The notes beneath the pieces were generated by a model, which saw only the letters and a program-made list of their open reading frames with translations, searched no databases and was not told the origin of the DNA. Below are positions 6,280-8,622 of a stretch of DNA of 8,622 nt, piece after piece. A program made the translations under genes and the position numbers. The DNA is from Chloroflexi bacterium RBG_16_64_32 (lineage in GTDB: Bacteria > Chloroflexota > Dehalococcoidia > SM23-28-2 > RBG-16-64-32), in assembly GCA_001795235.1 (NCBI GenBank), contig MGNZ01000101.1, positions 1,049 through 9,670 on the forward strand, written 5' to 3'. Within the stretch, counting starts at the first letter, position 1; each line of letters begins with the position of its first letter.

Positions 6280-6309
6280 CTGGTTGCCCAGCCGGCGCTC
6301 AGGCGCCGG
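6280..6309 (-). terminator. Tandem stem-loops, possible terminator after the zinc-ribbon gene
   Basis: On the minus strand CCGGCGC-CTGA-GCGCCGG (6309-6292) is a perfect 7-bp GC stem with a tetraloop. It is followed at once by CTGG-GCAA-CCAG (6291-6280), a 4-bp stem capped by a GNRA-type loop. They lie about 75 nt past the zinc-ribbon stop. There is no U-tract, so factor-independent termination is uncertain; a structured RNA or attenuator in the leader of the ABC operon is the alternative. Confidence 0.3.
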
Positions 6310-6384
6310 AAGCGCACAGGATCGCCACGGTGTGAACGGTACTTGGATCAGCAGGCAGGTCCGCGTCTGAACGAGGAGCCGGAC

Positions 6385-6603
6385 TCAGGCGCGGATCCGC
6401 GGGGTGTGCATCGCGCCGTCAGTGATCGGCTCGTCAATGTACAAGTCCCCGTTGCGAATCTTTAGGTTGAACCTGCAATCCGGATTCGTGCAGGCCCAGG
6501 CCTTGAAGTAAATCGCGGCCCCCTGGCTGCCGAAATCCGAAAGGGGGACAAGGTCGCCCACCTCACACTTTTGGCACTTTGGGAAATTGATGAACATTTC
6601 CAC
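6385..6603 (-). CDS. Small zinc-ribbon protein of unknown function
   Basis: A 72-residue protein. Cys10 and Cys13 (C-Q-K-C) and Cys38 and Cys43 (C-T-N-P-D-C) give a four-cysteine zinc-ribbon arrangement with about 24 residues between the pairs. Between them lies G-D-L-V-P-L-S-D-F-G and an aromatic Y-F-K-A-W-A strand, and after them F-N-L-K-I-R-N-G-D, consistent with one small beta-rich domain reading like 'protein or nucleic acid with a metal knuckle'. There is no membrane segment or signal, so it is cytoplasmic. Start: GTG at 6603 is chosen because GGAGG (6611-6615) stands seven bases before it; ATG at 6597 would be 13 away. It has its own promoter and no cotranscribed partner, suggesting an independent housekeeping or regulatory role. 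I do not recognise a named family, and no function can be assigned. Confidence 0.8.
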   Translation of the reverse strand: MEMFINFPKCQKCEVGDLVPLSDFGSQGAAIYFKAWACTNPDCRFNLKIRNGDLYIDEPITDGAMHTPRIRA

Positions 6604-6637
6604 TTTACCCCCTCCCGCCTTGTACTTCTGGTGACGG

Positions 6638-6667
6638 AGTATAGCAGAGCGGTTTCGCGCCTGACAA
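6638..6667 (-). promoter_or_regulatory. Sigma-70-type promoter for the zinc-ribbon gene
   Basis: TTGTCA (6667-6662) and TATACT (6643-6638) are each one base from consensus and are separated by 18 nt. The predicted transcript begins near 6631, giving a leader of about 28 nt with the ribosome binding site GGAGG. It is the best promoter match in the window. Confidence 0.65.
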
Positions 6668-6731
6668 GGCCAGTACCGCGAATGTCGCCATACTTCTTCA
6701 GCGCTTTTCCGCCCCAGGCCGCCGTTAGCTT

Positions 6732-6758
6732 GCGCTCCTCCACCGCATGGCGGAGCGC
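6732..6758 (-). repeat. 7-bp inverted repeat downstream of the FAD oxidoreductase
   Basis: GCGCTCC (6732-6738) and GGAGCGC (6752-6758) are exact reverse complements around a 13-base loop, about 20 nt past the oxidoreductase stop. The position suits a terminator, but no T-run follows, so termination would need a factor or does not occur here. Confidence 0.3.
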
Positions 6759-6776
6759 GGCCCGCCCCTGTTCTCC

Positions 6777-8129
6777 CTAGACGCCGGTGCTCTCCGTCAC
6801 CCCAGCGCCCTTACGCGCCTCCCAGGCGTCCTGTGCCTTCAGCGCCTGCCGGATGGTCTCCTCAAGCGCGAAACGCAGCGGCTCCGGCGGTAGCGGGATC
6901 ACTCGACGGTTAACGAAGAACAGGTTCGTCAGCTCCGTTTCGCGCTCCAGAACCAGGTCGCGCATGATCTGGCCCGCCATGTTCATCATCGCCACGCCGT
7001 GGCCGATGCAGCCCAGGGAATACGCGATGCGTTTGTCGTCGCCCAGGTAGCCCATCGCCGGGAAAAAGTCCAGCGGCACGGACACCGGCCCTCCCCATTC
7101 GTATTCGATGCGCACATCCTTCAGACCCGGGAATGTCCGCTTCAGGTCCCGCTCCAGCCTGCGGAAGATACGGGAATTCCGGTCGTGGTCAAGTGCCCCG
7201 CCGAAGTAGTACTTCGCGTCCGAGCCGCCGAACAGGATGCGGTTGTCGGGAGTCAGGCGGTAGTAGTGGATCATGTTGCGCGCGTCCTCTATCCCCTGCC
7301 GGCCGCGCCAGCCTATCTCGACCATCTTGTCCTGGGACAGGGGCTCCGTGAGGACGATGTACGTGAACACGGGGAACTGCTTGTTTCGCAGTTGCGGAAA
7401 CTGACCCGAGAACGCGTTGGTGGCGAACACAACCTTTTCCGCCTCCACCAGCCCGCCCGGCGTGTCCAGGTGCAGGATCGGGTCGGGATGTACAGCCGCC
7501 ACGGGCGTGCGCTCGTAAACCTCCACCCCCTCCTCCTGGGCCACTCGCTTGAGGCCCCGCACGTATTTCGCGGGGTTGATCAGCGCGGCTTGCTCCTCCA
7601 GCCGGGCGCCCAGGTACGTTGGCGAGTGCACCTCCCCCTGCACCATATGAGCGTCAAGCCACTTCAGGTCGTGGATACCCAGCTTTTCCGCCAACCGGAT
7701 CTCGCCCTGCAGGCGCTTGGCCTGGGACGGGTTCAGGGCCACCGTCAGCAGCCCAGGCTTCTCGTAATCACAGTCGATGCTGTGAGCGTCCACCATCTGG
7801 CCGATGTGGTCGACGGCGCGGTGGGCGAAGTCATGGGCCTGCTTCGCCTTCTCCTTGCCGAAGCGCATGGCCGTGATCGACAGCGTGAAGCCCATAAGCG
7901 TCGTGGCGAAGCCCCCGTTCCGGCCGCTGGCCCCATAGCCGACGACCTTGTCCTCCAGCACGGCCACCCGCAGCGATGGATCGGCCCGCTTCACGTAGTA
8001 GGCCGTGGACAACCCGCAGAATCCGCCGCCGACTACGGCCACATCCACCTTGGTGGAGCCGCCCAAGGGCGCGCTCTCCTCGTACGGCGACGATCCCAGC
8101 CAGTAGGACTTCTCTTCGTAATCGGTCAT
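6777..8129 (-). CDS. FAD-dependent amine oxidoreductase (DAO family; gamma-glutamylputrescine oxidase / PuuB-like)
   Basis: Cytoplasmic flavoenzyme oxidising an amine or amino-acid C-N bond to an imine; 450 residues. The N-terminal S-Y-W-L-G is common in PuuB-like enzymes. The Rossmann FAD site is V-D-V-A-V-V-G-G-G-F-C-G-L-S (28-41), with the acidic ribose-binding residue Glu59 ending strand two, and the DAO signature G-A-S-G-R-N-G-G-F at 66-74. The second half carries substrate-domain landmarks H-Y-Y-R-L-T-P-D-N-R-I-L-F-G-G (288-302) and the closing flavin motif G-C-I-G-H-G-V-A (373-380). The ATG at 8129 is supported by AAGGAG seven bases upstream. It lies 43 nt after the citramalate-synthase-like gene and is probably cotranscribed. 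No puu, glutamine synthetase or transport genes are in view, so the substrate (gamma-glutamylputrescine, aminophosphonate, sarcosine or other) is open. Confidence 0.9.
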   Translation of the reverse strand: MTDYEEKSYWLGSSPYEESAPLGGSTKVDVAVVGGGFCGLSTAYYVKRADPSLRVAVLEDKVVGYGASGRNGGFATTLMGFTLSITAMRFGKEKAKQAHDFAHRAVDHIGQMVDAHSIDCDYEKPGLLTVALNPSQAKRLQGEIRLAEKLGIHDLKWLDAHMVQGEVHSPTYLGARLEEQAALINPAKYVRGLKRVAQEEGVEVYERTPVAAVHPDPILHLDTPGGLVEAEKVVFATNAFSGQFPQLRNKQFPVFTYIVLTEPLSQDKMVEIGWRGRQGIEDARNMIHYYRLTPDNRILFGGSDAKYYFGGALDHDRNSRIFRRLERDLKRTFPGLKDVRIEYEWGGPVSVPLDFFPAMGYLGDDKRIAYSLGCIGHGVAMMNMAGQIMRDLVLERETELTNLFFVNRRVIPLPPEPLRFALEETIRQALKAQDAWEARKGAGVTESTGV

Positions 8130-8136
8130 GGGCTAG

Positions 8137-8142
8137 CTCCTT
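8137..8142 (-). promoter_or_regulatory. Ribosome binding site of the FAD oxidoreductase
   Basis: AAGGAG ends seven bases before ATG 8129-8127. It lies in the 43-nt gap after the upstream stop codon, which holds no promoter-like or terminator-like sequence and so favours cotranscription. Confidence 0.7.
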
Positions 8143-8172
8143 CTGGAGGGCCGTGAGCCTCCCCCGAATCCC

Positions 8173-8622
8173 TCAGTCGCCGCTGGGCGCCTGGCCGCCG
8201 CGCTTGATCAGCCAGTACTCCAGGCTGTCCGCCAGGGCAATCCAGGACGCCTCGATGATGTCCGCCGATGAGCCCACCGTCGTCCAGGTGTGCTCCCCGT
8301 CCGTCGACTCGATGAGCACGCGCACGTCGGCCCCCGTTCCCGCCGCCGAGTCGATAATTCGCACCTTGTAGTCCACCAGCTTGATGGCGCTGATGCTGGG
8401 GAAGTGCTGGACCAGCGCCTTGCGCACGGCGGCGTCCAGCGCGTTAACGGGGCCGTTGCCCTCCGCGGCGGTGTGGTACACCTGGTCGTCCACGCCGATC
8501 TTGACCATCGCCTCGGAGAGCATCTCGCGGCCCGCCTCGCCGGGCTTGTGGTGACGCCGCTCCACCACCATGAAGTCCTCCAGCTCGAAAGGCGCCGAAT
8601 ACCCCGGCCGGCTGCGACGCAC
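8173..8622 (-). CDS. cimA: Citramalate synthase / LeuA-family enzyme, C-terminal 149 residues (N-terminal part outside the window)
   Basis: C-terminal part of an acyl-transferring synthase that condenses acetyl-CoA with pyruvate (citramalate route to isoleucine) or a related 2-oxoacid. The window holds the linker (F-E-L-E-D-F-M-V-V-E-R-R, about 13-24) and the LeuA dimerisation/allosteric domain: G-N-G-P-V-N-A-L-D-A-A-V (55-66), Y-K-V-R-I-I-D (85-91), G-T-G-A-D-V-R-V at about 95-102, and W-T-T-V-G-S-S-A-D-I-I-E-A-S (111-125), where leucine synthases usually have a similar V-G-V-S-x-D-I-I-E-A. The linker and the long S-W-I-A-L-A-D-S-L-E-Y-W tail suit the ~530-residue citramalate-synthase branch better than LeuA proper. 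The catalytic TIM barrel is not visible, so specificity is inferred. The frame is open at the right edge; the apparent GTG there is not a real start. Confidence 0.85.
   Translation of the reverse strand: MRRSRPGYSAPFELEDFMVVERRHHKPGEAGREMLSEAMVKIGVDDQVYHTAAEGNGPVNALDAAVRKALVQHFPSISAIKLVDYKVRIIDSAAGTGADVRVLIESTDGEHTWTTVGSSADIIEASWIALADSLEYWLIKRGGQAPSGD

Noticed and set aside
6999..8156. Plus-strand open frame of about 385 codons
   Set aside because: Antisense to the FAD oxidoreductase, which has intact cofactor motifs throughout; the plus-strand product has no recognisable motif.

Overview
This is a GC-rich bacterial window in which every well-supported gene lies on the minus strand, so it reads from right to left. 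The mix of genes is a citramalate synthase tail, a PuuB-like FAD amine oxidase, a short-form Wzm/Wzt-type exporter, secreted propeller and repeat proteins, and frequent TTG/GTG starts. It would suit an environmental Chloroflexota lineage such as the Dehalococcoidia, but that is an inference from gene style and not a demonstrated placement. No rRNA, tRNA, CRISPR array, insertion sequence or phage module was seen.

Layout in transcription order. (1) 8622-8173: C-terminal part of a citramalate/isopropylmalate-synthase-family enzyme, cut by the right edge. (2) 8129-6777: an FAD-dependent amine oxidoreductase, 43 nt downstream with its own strong ribosome binding site, so probably cotranscribed. 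(3) 6603-6385: a 72-residue zinc-ribbon protein with the clearest promoter in the window (TTGTCA, 18 nt, TATACT) and a strong ribosome binding site. (4) 6384-6130: a non-coding gap holding several GC-rich stem-loops and an extended -10 element. (5) 6129-4530: an overlapping two-gene ABC exporter (permease, then ATPase starting at TTG) of the polysaccharide/teichoic-acid export type. (6) 4380-3124: a membrane-anchored six-bladed PD40/TolB-like propeller protein. (7) 2905-914: a secreted or anchored lysozyme-fold (lytic-transglycosylase-like) protein with three C-terminal 120-residue repeats. (8) 913-633: a gap with back-to-back promoter-like elements in an inverted repeat, and a doubtful plus-strand lipoprotein-like reading frame. 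(9) 632-510: a 40-residue reading frame overlapping (10) 526-1: the N-terminal part of a lysylphosphatidylglycerol-synthase-TM (UPF0104) integral membrane protein, cut by the left edge, whose start codon is unclear.

Items 5 to 10 form a cell-envelope neighbourhood: glycan or glycolipid export, a peptidoglycan-active-looking secreted protein, a secreted propeller and a flippase-like membrane protein. They may serve surface-polymer assembly, but the gaps of roughly 150 to 280 nt suggest several transcripts rather than one operon. Items 1 and 2 are metabolic and look unrelated to the envelope genes. No wholly new system is evident. The most unusual spots are the 5' end of the UPF0104 gene with its small overlapping frame, the inverted-repeat divergent promoter region beside it, the exactly periodic repeat protein, and the structured leader before the ABC exporter.
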